Origin: Mycobacterium asiaticum DSM 44297
GTDB taxonomy: Bacteria > Actinomycetota > Actinomycetes > Mycobacteriales > Mycobacteriaceae
Length of the DNA stretch: 64,000 nucleotides
Direction of reading: 5' to 3'
Assembly (NCBI RefSeq): GCF_000613245.1
Contig: NZ_HG964936.1
Coordinates: 2,072,056 to 2,136,055 of the forward strand
The position numbers and the translations under genes are program-made. Within the stretch, counting starts at the first letter, position 1. The number at the start of each line of letters is the position of its first letter. Positions 30,750 to 40,793 of this stretch are shown in pieces. The notes under the pieces were generated by a model. It did not search any database and was not told the origin of the DNA. It saw only the letters and a program-made list of their open reading frames with translations.

Positions 30750-32410
30750 CTGTCCGGCGGAATCTTCAACACCCGGCCGGGCTGAATGAGCTTGTTGGAC
30801 CTGTCCGAAACAGCTGATGTCAGGACGTAGAGGTTGTTCGTGGAGTCGAACGCTACGTCGTAGCTGTTCGCGGCCAGGGGCACCTTGACGACGCTGCCGC
30901 CGTCCGACGGCCATTCGTAAAAACCTCGGCCGAAGCCGTCGGCGATGAAGATGTTTCCGGCGCTGTCGAACGCGACGTGCCTGGGCTCGATCAGGTCGGG
31001 GATCGGCAGCGTGGTCGGGGTCGTGGCGCCGGCCGCCAATTTGAGTATGCGGCCATGGCCGGTGCCCTTGACGCCGGCGCAGATGTAGATGTTGCCGGCG
31101 CTGTCCACCGCCATGCCCCGAGGCAGGAAGATGTCACCGAAAGCCAGGTCGGTGGGCCGGTTTTCGCCGGGCGCCAGCTTTTTGGCGCCGTACTTCAGCG
31201 CCATGTCGCCAGTCAGCAGACCGCCAACCGCGTAGACGTTGCCTGCCCTGTCGACCGCGATGGCCTGGATCGACGAGAACCCCCGGAACGGCAATCGGAT
31301 CGCAGTGGACTTTCCGGCCTCGATGAACCAGACCTGGGCGCCCACGCTGACGTAGATGTTGCCTGCCTGATCGACAGTGACATCCGACGCCGAACGCAGA
31401 TCCACTCCGTTGAACTCGAGCGTGGTGGGCCCGCTTCCCCCGGGCGTCAGCTTGAACAGTTGCGCGGGGGTCGAATCGAACATGCCGGCATCGGGAGGTG
31501 GCGCGATTGAAGCCAGCACGTAGACGTTACCGGCGCCGTCCAGCCCCAAACTCCTCGTCGGATGCATGCCCGGGAAGGGCAGCTCGATCGGTTGGCCGGC
31601 GTAGGTGCGCCGGGGTTCGGGGGTCGCCGTCGACGTGGTCGGCGCGGCCGGAGCGGACCCGCTGTGATGAACGAGTCGCGGAATGGCGATGGCCCCGGCC
31701 ACTACCGCGCCGAAGATGACGACGACGGCTAGTACCGGCGCGATGCGGCGCCGGCGCCGCGGCGCTGGTGGCGGCGGTAATGGGATAGGGCGGGAATGCG
31801 GATACGACACCGTGGGCGACCGTCCGTAGCCGGGATCCCATTGCGGTGGCGGGGGATTGGGGTTCGGCGGCGGTGGCGGCAGCTCGATGGTGCGGGTTGC
31901 GGCCTCCGACGGGTTCGACGGCGGGGGCGGTTTCGTGGCGAGGGCACGCTGGGCGGCGGTCGCCAGATCCGTGGCGCTGCGGTAGCGGTCGTCGGGATTG
32001 GGTGCCAATCCCTTGGCGACGACGTCCTCCAGCGCTGCGGGGATGCCGGCGCGCTGCTGGCCGGGACGCGGGACCGGCGCACCGGGACCGGCGGGCGGTG
32101 GTGCGTGTCCGACCAGGCACTCATACAGCACGGCCGCCAGCGCGTAGACGTCGGCGCGGTAGGTGGCCTCGGTATTGGTGACCAGGGAGCGGGTGCGCTC
32201 AGTGGACGGCGTGGGCCCACCGCTGTCGGAAAGCAACACCGAATCGTCGCCGGCTAAGTGGATGGTGTCCGTGCTGACGTCACGATGAACGGTTTGACTC
32301 GCGTGAGCGGCGTCGATCGCTGACGCAACCCGGCGCACCACGTCGACCGCGCGCGCGGGATCAAGCGAGCCATTTTGTGCCAGAAGGCTTTTCAGGCTCC
32401 GATCGGCCAT
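30746..32410 (-). CDS. PknD-like membrane pseudokinase lacking the N-lobe, with NHL repeats
   Basis: A 554-residue protein. Residues 1-155 are the C-lobe of a Ser/Thr kinase: there is no glycine loop and no ATP-binding Lys. The catalytic loop reads HRDVSTDT (42-49), losing the Lys and Asn of HRDVKPxN. DFG has become DSG (62-64). It is therefore probably catalytically dead. A proline-rich linker (160-217), one membrane segment (about 223-246) and an extracytoplasmic NHL beta-propeller (about 275-554; repeats such as AVDSAGNIYI) follow. ATG at 32410 overlaps the stop of the upstream kinase gene (TGATG), supporting this start over in-frame sites farther upstream. It may be a sensor or a partner of the two intact paralogs. 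Confidence 0.85.
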   Translation of the reverse strand: MADRSLKSLLAQNGSLDPARAVDVVRRVASAIDAAHASQTVHRDVSTDTIHLAGDDSVLLSDSGGPTPSTERTRSLVTNTEATYRADVYALAAVLYECLVGHAPPPAGPGAPVPRPGQQRAGIPAALEDVVAKGLAPNPDDRYRSATDLATAAQRALATKPPPPSNPSEAATRTIELPPPPPNPNPPPPQWDPGYGRSPTVSYPHSRPIPLPPPPAPRRRRRIAPVLAVVVIFGAVVAGAIAIPRLVHHSGSAPAAPTTSTATPEPRRTYAGQPIELPFPGMHPTRSLGLDGAGNVYVLASIAPPPDAGMFDSTPAQLFKLTPGGSGPTTLEFNGVDLRSASDVTVDQAGNIYVSVGAQVWFIEAGKSTAIRLPFRGFSSIQAIAVDRAGNVYAVGGLLTGDMALKYGAKKLAPGENRPTDLAFGDIFLPRGMAVDSAGNIYICAGVKGTGHGRILKLAAGATTPTTLPIPDLIEPRHVAFDSAGNIFIADGFGRGFYEWPSDGGSVVKVPLAANSYDVAFDSTNNLYVLTSAVSDRSNKLIQPGRVLKIPPDS

Positions 32411-34269
32411 CAGTTGCCACCGACCTTGAGCAGCCGGGTGTTTTCGGTCAGGTAGATGTTGCCTGCACCGTCGATTGCCAGGCCGCCAAATGACTGGTTC
32501 TCTGGCGCGAATTGCAGGGTGGATGTGGTGGCGCCCACCGGGAGTTTCAGCAACCGGCCCCTGTTGTCGGCGTTGTCGATGACGTAGATGTTGCCTTGGC
32601 CGTCGATCGCGGCACCCTGTGCCCGGCCGAGCTGCCCGAACGGTAGTTGGGTCGGGTTGGCGTCGCCCGGAGCGAGTTTGAGTACTCGTCCGGACTGCAG
32701 GGCATAGACGTTGCCGGGGGCATCCACGGCGATCCCTTCGAACCCTCCGCTTCCGAACGGCAGCACGGACGGAGTGGTGGACCCCGCCTCGAGTCGAAGT
32801 ACTCGATCGTTCGCGGCGACGAACACGGTTCCGCCGGCGTCGGCCGCCACGCCGTTGGGAAACAACCGGCCGAACGGCAACTCGACCGGGTCGGCGGCGC
32901 CGGGGGCAAGCTTCCACACCTTTCCGGCGTTGTCGCCCTTGGGGAAGTCAGTCACGTAGATACCGCCGGCGCCGTCCACACTGACCTGCTTGGGTCGGGT
33001 GAGGCCGCGAAACGGCACTTCGACGGGAGCTGCGGAATTGGCGGCGAATCGATAGACGCGGGCAGTGCTGGTGTCGACGACGAAGATGTCCCCGCCCGGG
33101 CCGATCGCCACCCCACCGAGCTCCCCATACCCGATGATCGGCAGGCGGGTGGCGTTCAACGGCGGGGCGGCGCTGGTGACCGGCGCGGCGCCGCTCGGGC
33201 TCGCGGTCGTGCTGGTGCTGGGAGTGGCGTGCTGGGTGGGTTCGGGTGCCGCGACGACCGCGATGACGGCGGCCGTGACGGCCACCACTGCGATGGCCGC
33301 GACCGCCAGCATCAGCCCGCGACGGGACTTGCGACGCAACGGCATTGGTGCATGAAAGGGGGGCGCGGGTGGTGCCTGTGGTGTCCAAGGCCGAGTGGTG
33401 CCGGCTTCCTGGGGTGCCCAATCGCGCTGCGGTACCGGAGTATTCAGGGCGCGTTGCGCGGCGGCGGCCAAGTCGCCGGCCGTGCGGAAGCGCTGCTCGG
33501 GCTCCTTGGCCATCCCGCGGGCGATGACCTCGTCGAACCCGACCTGGATACCCGGATGGTGCTGGGTCGGCCGAGGCGGCGGAGAGGTCAGATGGGCGGC
33601 GACCAACGCAGGGATCTCGGTACGACCTTCATAGGGCGCGGATCCGGTCAGGCATTCGAACAACACGCACGCCAACGCGTAGATGTCAGCGCCCGGCGTG
33701 ACTTCACCGGAGGCGAGGCGTTCCGGCGCCAGATAGGCGAACGAGCCGATCGTGGTGCCTTCACTGGTGAGCTTGGTGTCGGTGGCGGCGTTGGCCAGTC
33801 CGAAGTCGACGAGACAGGCGAAGTCGTCATTGCCGAGCAGGATGTTGGCCGGTTTCACGTCGCGGTGGATCACGGTCTCGGCGTGCGCGGCGTCCAGCGC
33901 CGCGGCGATTTGGCGCACGATGTTGACGGCTCGCGGCGGGGACAGAGCGCCCTCGCGGTCCAGGGTGCTCTGCAGGTCGGTGCCGTCGATGAGCCGCATG
34001 TCGATGTAAAGCTGCCCGTCGATCTCGCCGCAGCCGTGGATGGGCACTACGTGCGGGTCATGCAGTCGCCCGGCCGTGCGAGCCTCTCGGAAGAGGCGTT
34101 CCCGAAACGCGGGATTGTGCGAGTAGCTGCTGGACAGCAGCTTCAGCGCCACCACGCGGTTCATCGCGGTGTCCTCGGCCTCGTAGACCTCGCCGAACCC
34201 GCCGGTGCCAAGCAGCCGTCGCAAGACGTAGGGCCCGAACCGGGATCCCACCCGAGAGCTGGAAGTCAC
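32410..34269 (-). CDS. PknD-like Ser/Thr protein kinase with NHL sensor domain (second of three)
   Basis: A 619-residue membrane kinase. The glycine loop is GTGGFGEVYE (21-30), the ATP-binding Lys is K43, the catalytic loop is HRDVKPAN (135-142), and DFG is at 155-157. The activation loop has several Thr/Ser (TKLTSEGTTIGS) that could be autophosphorylated. A membrane helix at about 317-340 is followed by six NHL-type repeats (about 385-619) outside the membrane, as in PknD. GTG at 34269 is chosen because it overlaps the upstream stop (GTGA). Ligand and targets are unknown. It ends in overlap with the pseudokinase gene. Confidence 0.93.
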   Translation of the reverse strand: MTSSSRVGSRFGPYVLRRLLGTGGFGEVYEAEDTAMNRVVALKLLSSSYSHNPAFRERLFREARTAGRLHDPHVVPIHGCGEIDGQLYIDMRLIDGTDLQSTLDREGALSPPRAVNIVRQIAAALDAAHAETVIHRDVKPANILLGNDDFACLVDFGLANAATDTKLTSEGTTIGSFAYLAPERLASGEVTPGADIYALACVLFECLTGSAPYEGRTEIPALVAAHLTSPPPRPTQHHPGIQVGFDEVIARGMAKEPEQRFRTAGDLAAAAQRALNTPVPQRDWAPQEAGTTRPWTPQAPPAPPFHAPMPLRRKSRRGLMLAVAAIAVVAVTAAVIAVVAAPEPTQHATPSTSTTASPSGAAPVTSAAPPLNATRLPIIGYGELGGVAIGPGGDIFVVDTSTARVYRFAANSAAPVEVPFRGLTRPKQVSVDGAGGIYVTDFPKGDNAGKVWKLAPGAADPVELPFGRLFPNGVAADAGGTVFVAANDRVLRLEAGSTTPSVLPFGSGGFEGIAVDAPGNVYALQSGRVLKLAPGDANPTQLPFGQLGRAQGAAIDGQGNIYVIDNADNRGRLLKLPVGATTSTLQFAPENQSFGGLAIDGAGNIYLTENTRLLKVGGN

Positions 34270-36122
34270 TGCGCAGCACCTATTTCCAGCACCTTGCCGG
34301 TGGCACATTCGTCGCTGCGATGGCAGTCGGCGACGTAGAGGTTGCCGTCCTTGTCAACCGTTAGCCCGAACGGATAGTTCAGGCCGGGAAAGGCCACCGG
34401 GGTGGCACTAGTCGCACCGGGAGCCAGCTTGTAGATCCCACGTCCTTCGACGTCGGAGACGAAGACGTTGCCCTTGTTGTCCACCGCCACACCGTAAGGC
34501 TGCTGGAGCCCGGCGAACGGCAGCTCGGTGGGGGCATCGGCGCCGGGGGGCAGTTTCAGCACGTGCCGGTCCTCGCCGTCGGCGATGTAGAGATTGCCGT
34601 CGTTGTCGGCGGCGACGCCCGCCGGTGCGTTCAGCAGTGTCGTCGGCATCAGCACCGTGGCGCTCGTCGCACCGGGAGCCAGCCGCAGTACCTGCCGCGC
34701 GGCCGTGTCCGCAACGTAGACGCTGCCATCCTTGCCGACGGCCACGCCTTCCGGCCGGATGAGGTGTCCGAACGGCGCCAGGGATGGCCCGCGGGCACCC
34801 GGTGACAGCTTCCACACGCCCGGAGCGTGTAGGTCGGCGACATACACATTGCCGGCCGGGTCCACCGCCAGGCCCGTCGGGACCAATTCTCCGAAAGTCA
34901 GCTCGGTGGCCGACGTTTGACCGGCCGGCAGTCTCAGTACCCGGCCCTCGGGTGCGCGGGCGCCGACCTCGGTGGCGTAGACGGTCCCGGCCTCGTCGAC
35001 GGCGATGCCGCGGGTATTCACCAGCGCCGGGAACTTCAGCACGATCGGGGCGCTCGACGACGGCCGCGGCGCGCTGGGTGCCGCCGGCTGCGACGATGCG
35101 GGGCGGCGCACGATCGCGATGATCGCCACCACTGCCGCGACGGTGACGAGGGCAACCGCGGCGACGGCGATCACCTTGCGGCGCCGCGATTTCCGGTTCG
35201 GTGGCCGGGCCCAGTCCGGCAGCGGCTGGGGCGGTCGGACCCCGGGAAGTGGCGGCGCAGGGGGAGCGGCGGTCCACTCGCGGGTGGTCGCCGCGGGATT
35301 AAGAGCCTGCATGGCGGCCGCGGCGAACTCGCCCGCCGTGCCATAGCGGGCGTCGGGGTCCTTGGCCATGCCACGTGCGATGACCGCGTCCAATTCGGCT
35401 GGGATGCCTGCACGTTGCTCGCTGACCCGCGGGATCGGCGCGGTCAGCTGCGCATGCATCAGCGCGGCAATTTCCCGGTGCTCGGCGTAGGGCGGCGAGC
35501 CGGTAAGCAGTTCGTACAGCACGCAGGCCAACGCATAAACGTCGCAACGGTGGTCGACCGCGCCCCCGGAGAGTCTTTCTGGGGCGACGTAGTCGAAGGT
35601 GCCGACGGCCTTGCCCGGCTTCGTGAGCCGGGCGTCGCCGGCCGCGTTGGCCAGCCCGAAGTCGACGAGGCTCGCGAAATCGTCGCCGGACAGCAGGATG
35701 TTGGCGGGCTTGACGTCGCGGTGGATCACGTGTTCGGCGTGTGCAGCATCCAGGGCGGCGGCGGTCTGGCGGATCAAGTTCACCGCCCGCGCCGGATCGA
35801 GCGGGCCGTCCCGCTTCAGCACCGTCTCGAGGTCCACGCCGCGCACCAGCCGCATGTCGATGTAGAGCTGGCCGTCGATCTCGCCGCAGCCGTGGATCGG
35901 CAATACGTGGGGTTCGCGCAGCCGGCCTGCGGTGTGCGCCTCCCGGAAGAGGCGTTCGCGGAACACCGGATCCTGGGAGTAGGCGCCGGTGAGCAACTTC
36001 AGCGCCACGGCGCGGTGCATGGTGGTGTCCTCGGCTTCATACACCTCGCCGAACCCGCCGCTGCCCAACAGACGGATCAGCCGGTACGGCCCGAACCGCG
36101 AACCCGTCCGATCCTCGACCAC
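34266..36122 (-). CDS. PknD-like Ser/Thr protein kinase with NHL sensor domain (first of three)
   Basis: A 618-residue membrane kinase, first in a three-gene overlapping operon. The glycine loop is GSGGFGEVYE, the ATP-binding Lys is K42, the catalytic loop is HRDVKPAN (134-141), and DFG is at 154-156. A membrane segment at about 316-338 is followed by NHL repeats (about 360-618; units such as VDKDGNLYVAD). PknD (Rv0931c) of M. tuberculosis has this layout but lies elsewhere in that genome. Between Rv1544 and Rv1546 I recall no kinase there. GTG at 36122 is the only good start ahead of the kinase fold. It is divergent from Rv1546, with 74 bp between the start codons. Confidence 0.93.
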   Translation of the reverse strand: MVEDRTGSRFGPYRLIRLLGSGGFGEVYEAEDTTMHRAVALKLLTGAYSQDPVFRERLFREAHTAGRLREPHVLPIHGCGEIDGQLYIDMRLVRGVDLETVLKRDGPLDPARAVNLIRQTAAALDAAHAEHVIHRDVKPANILLSGDDFASLVDFGLANAAGDARLTKPGKAVGTFDYVAPERLSGGAVDHRCDVYALACVLYELLTGSPPYAEHREIAALMHAQLTAPIPRVSEQRAGIPAELDAVIARGMAKDPDARYGTAGEFAAAAMQALNPAATTREWTAAPPAPPLPGVRPPQPLPDWARPPNRKSRRRKVIAVAAVALVTVAAVVAIIAIVRRPASSQPAAPSAPRPSSSAPIVLKFPALVNTRGIAVDEAGTVYATEVGARAPEGRVLRLPAGQTSATELTFGELVPTGLAVDPAGNVYVADLHAPGVWKLSPGARGPSLAPFGHLIRPEGVAVGKDGSVYVADTAARQVLRLAPGATSATVLMPTTLLNAPAGVAADNDGNLYIADGEDRHVLKLPPGADAPTELPFAGLQQPYGVAVDNKGNVFVSDVEGRGIYKLAPGATSATPVAFPGLNYPFGLTVDKDGNLYVADCHRSDECATGKVLEIGAAQ

Positions 36123-36184
36123 TAACCCTCCCTCCGCTCGGCCGACTCCGGCAGCTACGCCGCCGAGCGTAACCGCGCTGCCGT

Positions 36185-36190
36185 TACGCT
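36185..36190 (+). promoter_or_regulatory. Putative -10 element, leaderless start of the Rv1546-like gene
   Basis: TACGCT fits TANNNT and ends six bases before ATG 36197. No Shine-Dalgarno sequence is present. Confidence 0.4.
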
Positions 36191-36196
36191 CGCGAC

Positions 36197-36628
36197 ATGG
36201 CTTCTGTCGAGGTGACCTCTGATGTACCCATGAGTCCGCAGGACATGTGGGAGCGCGTGTCGGATCTGTCCCAGTTGAGCGAATGGCTCGTCATGCACGA
36301 GGGCTGGCGCAGTGAGGTGCCCGAGGAGATCAGCGAAGGCACCCAGGTCGTCGGCGTGGCCCGCTCCAAGGGGCTGCGCAACCGGGTGACGTGGACGGTG
36401 ACGAAATGGGACCCGCCGCACGAGGTCGCGATGTCCGGCGACGGCAAAGGCGGAGCAAAGTACGGCGTGCGGGTCACCGTGACGCCCCACGACGACGGTT
36501 CCACCATGGGCCTGCGCCTTGAGCTGGGCGGGCGCGCGCTGTTCGGCCCGGTGGGCAAAGCGGCCGCCCGCGCCGTCAAGGGTGACGTAGAAAAGTCGCT
36601 GAAGAATTTCGTCGAGCTGTACGCCTAA
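36197..36628 (+). CDS. SRPBCC/START-like lipid-binding fold protein (Rv1546-like)
   Basis: A 143-residue protein of the polyketide cyclase/SRPBCC superfamily, which forms a cavity for hydrophobic ligands. The N-terminal strand and helix ([27 protein letters not shown]) and the C-terminal long helix ([19 protein letters not shown]) are typical. No catalytic residues are evident and the ligand is unknown. It matches Rv1546, directly upstream of dnaE1, in M. tuberculosis. Its leaderless-type start is independent of the divergent kinase operon. Confidence 0.87.
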   Translation: MASVEVTSDVPMSPQDMWERVSDLSQLSEWLVMHEGWRSEVPEEISEGTQVVGVARSKGLRNRVTWTVTKWDPPHEVAMSGDGKGGAKYGVRVTVTPHDDGSTMGLRLELGGRALFGPVGKAAARAVKGDVEKSLKNFVELYA

Positions 36629-36681
36629 AAGCCGTCAAGACACACTCCGCGACACGCCGGTGATGTGTCGGTGCCCGGTCA

Positions 36682-36687
36682 TAGACT
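36682..36687 (+). promoter_or_regulatory. Putative -10 element of dnaE1
   Basis: TAGACT fits TANNNT and ends nine bases before ATG 36697. The mRNA would have a leader of only a few bases or none. Confidence 0.4.
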
Positions 36688-36696
36688 GGCGTCCCT

Positions 36697-39600
36697 ATGA
36701 ACCAGTCGAGCTTCGTGCACCTGCACAACCACACCGAGTATTCGATGCTGGACGGTGCCGCGAAGATCAGCCCGATGCTGGCCGAAGTCGAGCGGCTGGG
36801 GATGCCCGCCATCGGCATGACCGACCACGGAAACATGTTCGGCGCCAGCGAGTTCTACAACACCGCCACCAAGGCCGGGATCAAGCCGATCATCGGCGTG
36901 GAGGCCTATATCGCGCCGGCTTCGCGCTTCGACACCCGCCGCATCACCTGGGGGGATCCCAGCCAGAAGTCAGACGACGTATCCGGCAGCGGCTCCTACA
37001 CGCACCTGACGATGGTGGCCGAGAATGCGACCGGCCTGCGCAACCTGTTCAAGCTGTCGTCGCTGGCCTCCTTCGAGGGTCAGCTGGGCAAATGGTCGCG
37101 CATGGATGCCGAACTCGTCGCCGAACACGCCGAGGGCATCATCGCTACCACCGGCTGCCCGTCCGGGGAGGTGCAGACCCGGCTGCGGCTTGGGCACGAT
37201 CGCGAGGCATTGGAGTCGGCGGCGAAGTGGCGCGAGATCTTCGGGCCGGACAACTACTTCCTCGAACTGATGGACCATGGGCTGTCGATCGAGCAGCGGG
37301 TCCGGGAGGGCCTGCTGGAGATCGGCCGCAAGCTCGACATCCCGCCGCTGGCCACCAACGACTGCCACTACGTCACCCGCGACGCCGCCCACAACCACGA
37401 GGCGCTGCTGTGCGTACAGACCGGCAAGACGCTGTCGGACCCCAACCGGTTCAAGTTCGACGGTGACGGCTACTACCTCAAGTCGGCCGCCGAGATGCGC
37501 CAGCTGTGGGACGGCCAGGTGCCTGGTGCGTGCGACTCCACGCTGCTGATCGCCGAGCGGGTGCAGTCCTACGCCGATGTGTGGACGCCGCGCGACCGGA
37601 TGCCGGTGTTCCCGGTGCCCGAGGGGCACGATCAGGCGTCCTGGCTGCACCACGAGGTGATGGCCGGCCTGCGGCGCCGGTTCCCCGACGGCGTCGGCCA
37701 GGACTACATCGACCGGGCCGAGTACGAAATCAAGGTCATCTGCGACAAGGGCTTCCCTGCGTACTTCCTGATCGTGGCGGACCTGATCAACTATGCGCGC
37801 TCGGTCGACATCCGGGTGGGGCCTGGCCGTGGCTCGGCCGCGGGGTCGCTGGTGGCTTACGCGATGGGTATCACCAACATCGACCCCATCCCGCACGGGT
37901 TGCTGTTCGAGCGGTTCCTCAACCCGGAGCGCCCGTCGGCCCCGGATATCGACATCGACTTCGACGACCGCCGCCGCGGCGAGATGGTGCGCTACGCGGC
38001 CGACAAATGGGGCCACGACCGCGTTGCACAGGTCATCACCTTCGGCACCATCAAAACCAAAGCGGCGCTGAAGGACTCGGCGCGGATTCACTACGGCCAG
38101 CCCGGCTTTGCGATCGCCGACCGGATCACCAAGGCGCTGCCGCCGCCGATCATGGCCAAAGACATTCCGCTGTCGGGCATCACCGACCCCAACCACGAGC
38201 GGTTCAAGGAAGCGGCCGAGGTCCGCAGTCTGATCGAGACCGATCCGGACGTGCGCACCATCTACCAGACGGCGCGCGGTCTGGAGGGCCTGATCCGCAA
38301 CGCGGGTGTGCACGCGTGTGCGGTGATCATGAGCAGCGAGCCGCTCACCGAGGCGATCCCGCTGTGGAAGCGGCCGCAGGACGGCGCGATCATCACCGGC
38401 TGGGACTACCCGTCCTGCGAGGCCATCGGCCTGTTGAAGATGGACTTCCTGGGCCTGCGCAACCTGACGATCATCGGCGACGCGATCGAGAACATCAAGG
38501 CCAACAGGGGCATCGAGCTCGACCTGGAGTCGGTGCCGTTGGACGACGGGCCGACCTACGAGTTGCTGGGCCGCGGCGACACCCTGGGGGTGTTCCAGCT
38601 CGACGGCGGGCCGATGCGCGACCTGCTGCGCCGCATGCAGCCCACCGAGTTCAACGACATCGTTGCCGTCCTGGCGCTGTACCGGCCCGGCCCGATGGGG
38701 ATGAACGCCCACAACGACTACGCCGACCGCAAGAACGGCCGCCAGCCCATCAAGCCGATCCACCCCGAGCTCGAGGAACCGCTGCGCGAGATCCTTTCGG
38801 AGACTTACGGTCTCATCGTTTACCAAGAGCAGATCATGTTCATTGCTCAGAAGGTCGCCTCCTACACCATGGGTAAGGCCGATGCGCTGCGCAAGGCGAT
38901 GGGCAAGAAGAAGCTCGAGGTGCTCGAGGCGGAGTACAAGGGCTTCTACGAGGGCATGACCAACAACGGTTTCTCCGAAAAAGCGGTGAAAGCGTTGTGG
39001 GACACCATCCTTCCGTTCGCCGGGTATGCCTTTAACAAGTCGCACGCCGCCGGCTACGGCCTGGTGTCCTACTGGACCGCCTACCTGAAGGCGAACTATC
39101 CGGCCGAGTACATGGCGGGTCTGCTCACCTCCGTCGGCGACGATAAGGACAAAGCGGCGGTCTACCTGGCGGACTGCCGCAAGCTCGGCATCACCGTGCT
39201 GCCGCCGGACGTCAACGAGTCCCTGGTCAACTTCGCCTCGGTCGGCAAGGACATCCGCTTCGGGCTGGGAGCGGTACGCAACGTCGGCGCCAACGTGGTG
39301 GGCTCGCTGATCAAGACCCGCAGCGAGAAGGGCAAGTTCACCGACTTCTCGGATTACCTCAACAAGATCGACATTTCGGCGTGCAACAAGAAAGTCACCG
39401 AGTCGTTGATCAAGGCGGGCGCGTTCGACTCGCTCAACCACCCGCGCAAGGGTCTTTTCCTGGTGCATACCGATGCCGTGGATTCGGTGCTGGGCACCAA
39501 GAAGGCCGAGGCGATGGGGCAGTTCGATCTGTTCGGCGGCTCCGACGGCGACGGGGACGCCGTGTTCACCATCAAGGTGCCCGAGGACGAGTGGGAGGAC

Positions 39601-40230
39601 AAGCACAAACTCGCGCTGGAACGCGAGATGCTGGGCCTGTACGTGTCCGGGCACCCGCTCAACGGGGTGGCGCACCTACTGGCCACCCAGGTCGACACCG
39701 CCATCCCGGCGATCCTGGACGGCGACGTGCCCAACGACACCCAGGTGCGCGTCGGCGGCATCCTGGCCGCGGTCAACCGGCGCGTCAACAAGAACGGGAT
39801 GCCCTGGGCCTCAGCGCAATTGGAAGACCTGACCGGTGGCATCGAAGTGATGTTCTTCCCGCACACCTACTCCAGCTACGGCGCCGACATCGCTGATGAC
39901 GCCGTGGTGCTGGTCAACGCCAAGGTCGCGATCCGCGACGACCGGATCAGCCTGATCGCCAACGAGCTTGTGGTGCCCGATTTCTCCAACGCCCAGCCGA
40001 ACCGGCCGCTGGCCGTCAGTCTGCCCACCCGGCAGTGCACCATCGACAAAGTCAGCGCCCTCAAGCAGGTGCTGACCCGGCACCCCGGCACGTCCCAGGT
40101 GCACCTGCGGTTGATCAGCGGAGACCGGATCACCACGCTGGAACTCGATCAGTCGCTGCGGGTGACCCCGTCGCCGGCCTTGATGGGCGATCTGAAGGAG
40201 CTGCTCGGCCCGGGTTGCCTCGGCGCCTGA
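36697..40230 (+). CDS. dnaE1: DNA polymerase III alpha subunit, replicative
   Basis: A 1,177-residue C-family polymerase, the main replicase. The N-terminal PHP domain begins with [14 protein letters not shown] and keeps its metal ligands ([10 protein letters not shown]); in mycobacterial DnaE1 this domain is the proofreading 3'-5' exonuclease. The palm aspartates are in PDIDIDFDD near residue 416. A helix-hairpin-helix region and a C-terminal OB fold ([20 protein letters not shown]) follow. GQFDLFGG near residue 941 is the beta-clamp-binding motif. Full family length, no frameshift, and the same place as Rv1547. Confidence 0.98.
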   Translation: MNQSSFVHLHNHTEYSMLDGAAKISPMLAEVERLGMPAIGMTDHGNMFGASEFYNTATKAGIKPIIGVEAYIAPASRFDTRRITWGDPSQKSDDVSGSGSYTHLTMVAENATGLRNLFKLSSLASFEGQLGKWSRMDAELVAEHAEGIIATTGCPSGEVQTRLRLGHDREALESAAKWREIFGPDNYFLELMDHGLSIEQRVREGLLEIGRKLDIPPLATNDCHYVTRDAAHNHEALLCVQTGKTLSDPNRFKFDGDGYYLKSAAEMRQLWDGQVPGACDSTLLIAERVQSYADVWTPRDRMPVFPVPEGHDQASWLHHEVMAGLRRRFPDGVGQDYIDRAEYEIKVICDKGFPAYFLIVADLINYARSVDIRVGPGRGSAAGSLVAYAMGITNIDPIPHGLLFERFLNPERPSAPDIDIDFDDRRRGEMVRYAADKWGHDRVAQVITFGTIKTKAALKDSARIHYGQPGFAIADRITKALPPPIMAKDIPLSGITDPNHERFKEAAEVRSLIETDPDVRTIYQTARGLEGLIRNAGVHACAVIMSSEPLTEAIPLWKRPQDGAIITGWDYPSCEAIGLLKMDFLGLRNLTIIGDAIENIKANRGIELDLESVPLDDGPTYELLGRGDTLGVFQLDGGPMRDLLRRMQPTEFNDIVAVLALYRPGPMGMNAHNDYADRKNGRQPIKPIHPELEEPLREILSETYGLIVYQEQIMFIAQKVASYTMGKADALRKAMGKKKLEVLEAEYKGFYEGMTNNGFSEKAVKALWDTILPFAGYAFNKSHAAGYGLVSYWTAYLKANYPAEYMAGLLTSVGDDKDKAAVYLADCRKLGITVLPPDVNESLVNFASVGKDIRFGLGAVRNVGANVVGSLIKTRSEKGKFTDFSDYLNKIDISACNKKVTESLIKAGAFDSLNHPRKGLFLVHTDAVDSVLGTKKAEAMGQFDLFGGSDGDGDAVFTIKVPEDEWEDKHKLALEREMLGLYVSGHPLNGVAHLLATQVDTAIPAILDGDVPNDTQVRVGGILAAVNRRVNKNGMPWASAQLEDLTGGIEVMFFPHTYSSYGADIADDAVVLVNAKVAIRDDRISLIANELVVPDFSNAQPNRPLAVSLPTRQCTIDKVSALKQVLTRHPGTSQVHLRLISGDRITTLELDQSLRVTPSPALMGDLKELLGPGCLGA

Positions 40231-40294
40231 GTGCGGAACGCTCGACTTCGTTTTCTACGATCGGAGTGAAGAGGCTGAGGCGCCAGACCGCTGG

Positions 40295-40741
40295 TCAGTC
40301 CAGGACCACCCGCACAATCGCGCTGTCCGGCCAAAGCCCGCGGTCAAGCGCCCGCCGCAGCTTCTCCCGCAGCGGCAGGTCACGGTGCACGTTGGTTACG
40401 CCCGGAATCTTGAGTAACGGAACGATGTTCCACTGCCAGCCGTAGCGCCGGTGCAGGATGCGGTTCGCGCGTTCGGCGTCGGCGCCGGCCAGGATCGAGG
40501 CCCGGCCGGTTATCTCCGCCGTGCCGGGTTGCACCCGGCCGCGATAGTCGCAGACGGCGAGTCGCACGTCAGGTCGCGCGGCCAACCGTTTGGTCTTCGG
40601 TCCCACCTTGGTGCGGAACAGCAGAGCGTCGCCGTCGAAGGCGAACCAGATCGGGGTGTCGACGGCGGTGCCGTCGCGGCGGAAGGAGCGTAGGCGGGCG
40701 TAGCGGGCGGTGGCCAGCTCGGTGTAAGTGGTGGTGTGCAT
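40295..40741 (-). CDS. PPOX-class split-barrel (probable F420-dependent) oxidoreductase
   Basis: A 148-residue split beta-barrel protein of the pyridoxamine-phosphate-oxidase-like class. YARLRSFRRDGTAVDTPIWFAFDGDALLFRT and RPDVRLAVCDYRGRVQPG are typical of the mycobacterial F420-dependent PPOX group. It probably uses F420 or flavin as redox cofactor; the substrate is unknown. ATG at 40741 is preferred; an in-frame ATG five codons upstream (40756) is possible. It is divergent from a MerR regulator whose operator lies between the two starts. Confidence 0.85.
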   Translation of the reverse strand: MHTTTYTELATARYARLRSFRRDGTAVDTPIWFAFDGDALLFRTKVGPKTKRLAARPDVRLAVCDYRGRVQPGTAEITGRASILAGADAERANRILHRRYGWQWNIVPLLKIPGVTNVHRDLPLREKLRRALDRGLWPDSAIVRVVLD

Positions 40742-40763
40742 GGGGCCAGTGAACAACTTAGAG

Positions 40764-40778
40764 TTGACTCGAAGTCAA
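40764..40778. promoter_or_regulatory. MerR-type operator palindrome
   Basis: TTGACT-CGA-AGTCAA is a perfect 6-3-6 inverted repeat in the 52-bp region between the divergent PPOX and MerR genes. TTGACT also matches a -35 box. MerR proteins typically bind such palindromes within promoter spacers, so it is a strong candidate for autoregulation and control of the PPOX gene. Confidence 0.55.
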
Positions 40779-40793
40779 GCTTGGAAGGTCCGG

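Noticed and set aside
32411..32917. Upstream extension of the third kinase-like gene
   Set aside because: The extension is Arg/Gln-rich, overlaps the well-supported second kinase gene, and does not supply the missing N-lobe; ATG 32410 fits the operon overlaps.
36970..39675. A 901-codon open frame opposite dnaE1
   Set aside because: It is the antisense shadow of a highly conserved gene in GC-rich DNA; its translation is Arg/His/Val-rich with no domain.
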